From positions 2,790,001-2,854,000 of the forward strand of contig OY751492.1 of the NCBI GenBank assembly GCA_963565915.1: DNA of 64,000 nt, in the 5' to 3' direction. This DNA comes from Entoloma clypeatum (lineage: Eukaryota; Basidiomycota; Agaricomycetes; Agaricales; Entolomataceae). Numbering within the stretch: position 1 is the first letter of the stretch; each line of letters begins with the position of its first letter. The notes beneath the pieces were generated by a model. That model worked only from the letters and a program-made list of their open reading frames with translations, ran no database searches and had not been told where the DNA came from. The translations under genes were made by a program, and so were the position numbers. This document shows positions 63,015 through 64,000 of this stretch, piece by piece.

Positions 63015-64000
63015 TTGCCCATGATACTACCCGCGACGACTGTAGCTCATGGACAATCGTATAACCACGCTCTGCCTGTCCTGGAGGATGGCCGATGGCT
63101 GGTCACGGAACCTATGCCACAAGCATCAGATAACAGCAAATTTCACGCTGTCGCTGCTCCGCTTCTATACTACCTCGGCACCAGCTTGGAAGCTGTCATC
63201 CAGCACTCAAGGTAAACAGTGAGCGAATCTTTGCCATATCATTGCCTGCGGCCTAACAGACTCCTATTATAAAGTCGTAGCCTTGAGACACACTCCATTC
63301 GACTCTTCAGTGCCATCTGATTCATCAAGTATCTTGTTTAGAGGAGTGGGCTTAGAAGAAATTGACTTCAGCCCAGTTCTCCACATGGCAGCGGAGTTCT
63401 TGGTGTTGTGAGTGAGCAAAAGAATCCCGGTCCATCTCGATGCTTGACAATTACTTATTCTTCAAAACAGTCCTAAATCCAGGAGGGTCTAAATCCGCGT
63501 CGGGTACTCCGTTTTCAGTTAGCGAAATTGTTTCAAAGGAAACGGACGAGCTTTTCCAAATGCTCGCCGAGGAAAATATCGGAGCGAGGGGGCAGGAAAT
63601 CCTGAAGGGATTGGTGGTGTACCACATCTTATACGAGACCTCGTTGAACTCACCGCCCCTCTGTAGTCATTCAAGCGCGACTCCACATCGTGTCCGGTGT
63701 CGGATGTCCCATTCCATGGACCCTGGAACACTCGAGGTGCCATACCAATTCTAGCCCACGTTATTCCAAAATCTGCGCATGCAAAGGCGCGTCTGATCAG
63801 TGCGGCGTGATTGCAATCTGCCCATGATTGTCTCATACTGCACCTTTAGCTCGATACAATGAAATGTATTGCCATGTTCGTTGGCGATGCTGCTACAGAT
63901 CTGGTCGCCGAACACCTGGATGGTGTCGGAAACGCCATGAACCTCCAGAGAGATACTCATGCCGCGTATATTGCATTAGAATGGGGAATCGAGGCGAAGG
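63015..64000 (+). CDS. Hypothetical protein, possible HNH-type endonuclease, runs off the edge
   Basis: A plus-strand gene with several exons starting at or near ATG 63015 (MPMILPATTVAHGQ). Exons give FHAVAAPLLYYLGTSLEAVI, SSSILFRGVGLEEIDFSPVL, and SVSEIVSKETDELFQMLAEENIGARGQEILKGL. The final visible exon reads DGVGNAMNLQRDTHAAYIALEWGIEAK. The spacing N-A-M-x-L-x-x-x-x-H-x-x-x-x-x-x-x-W resembles the end of the HNH module in a large family of Agaricomycete proteins. The Cys/His part of the motif is not clearly readable and the C-terminus is outside the window, so the call is tentative. It is divergent from the neighbour at 62990 with only 24 bases between start codons, so one of the two starts may be wrong. 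Confidence 0.4.

Overview
The window is nuclear DNA of a filamentous basidiomycete, most likely an Agaricomycete. The genes are compact and carry many short GT-AG introns (about 50-66 bases). They encode eukaryotic housekeeping proteins: BiP with an HDEL tail, the second subunit of RNA polymerase III, cytosolic leucyl-tRNA synthetase, Nup192/205, Noc2 and SFT2. Two other families fit this group: a Crinkler-type effector and a protein of the 5-hydroxymethyl-dU DNA kinase helical-domain family. Every call was made by reading translations and splice sites by eye; nothing was searched against a database.

Left part (1-9.6 kb): the 3' end of a polyamine oxidase, an APC-family amino-acid permease, the NatC catalytic subunit NAA30, the ER chaperone BiP/Kar2 with UPRE-like sites upstream, and an otubain deubiquitinase.

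Middle part (9.7-27.3 kb): the dynamic region. A whole Rad26/ERCC6L2-type SNF2 helicase gene is present twice as direct repeats of about 4.8-4.9 kb, 12,663 bases apart. The left copy has a 10-base frameshifting deletion, a shrunken intron and no room for its own promoter, so it looks like a decaying pseudogene. The right copy reads open. Between them lie about 7.9 kb with a Crinkler-like gene (header domain, P-loop NTPase, restriction-endonuclease-like C-terminus), unidentified coding traces and GC-rich low-complexity DNA.

Right part (27.4-64 kb): two class UBE2G ubiquitin-conjugating enzymes (UBE2G1-like and UBE2G2/Ubc7-like) on either side of RPC2. The first E2 and RPC2 share a 156-base divergent promoter with two CACGTG boxes. 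Then follow D-arabinono-1,4-lactone oxidase, an Hsp70-like ATPase with a predicted myristoylated MGCC start, a small protein that may be a Cbp6/UQCC2-type factor, Noc2, an intron-containing tRNA-Thr(CGU), a METTL14-like m6A subunit with a Met/Gly-rich tail, a divergently transcribed hmdU-kinase-helical plus chromodomain protein, Nup192/205, SFT2, LeuRS with a decayed fragment of its own 3' end behind it, a Ser/Thr/Arg-tailed hypothetical protein, and the start of a possible HNH-type protein at the right edge.

The two items most worth pursuing are the Crinkler gene held between direct repeats, which recombination could excise, and the DNA-base-hypermodification-type helical domain fused to a chromodomain and paired head-to-head with METTL14.
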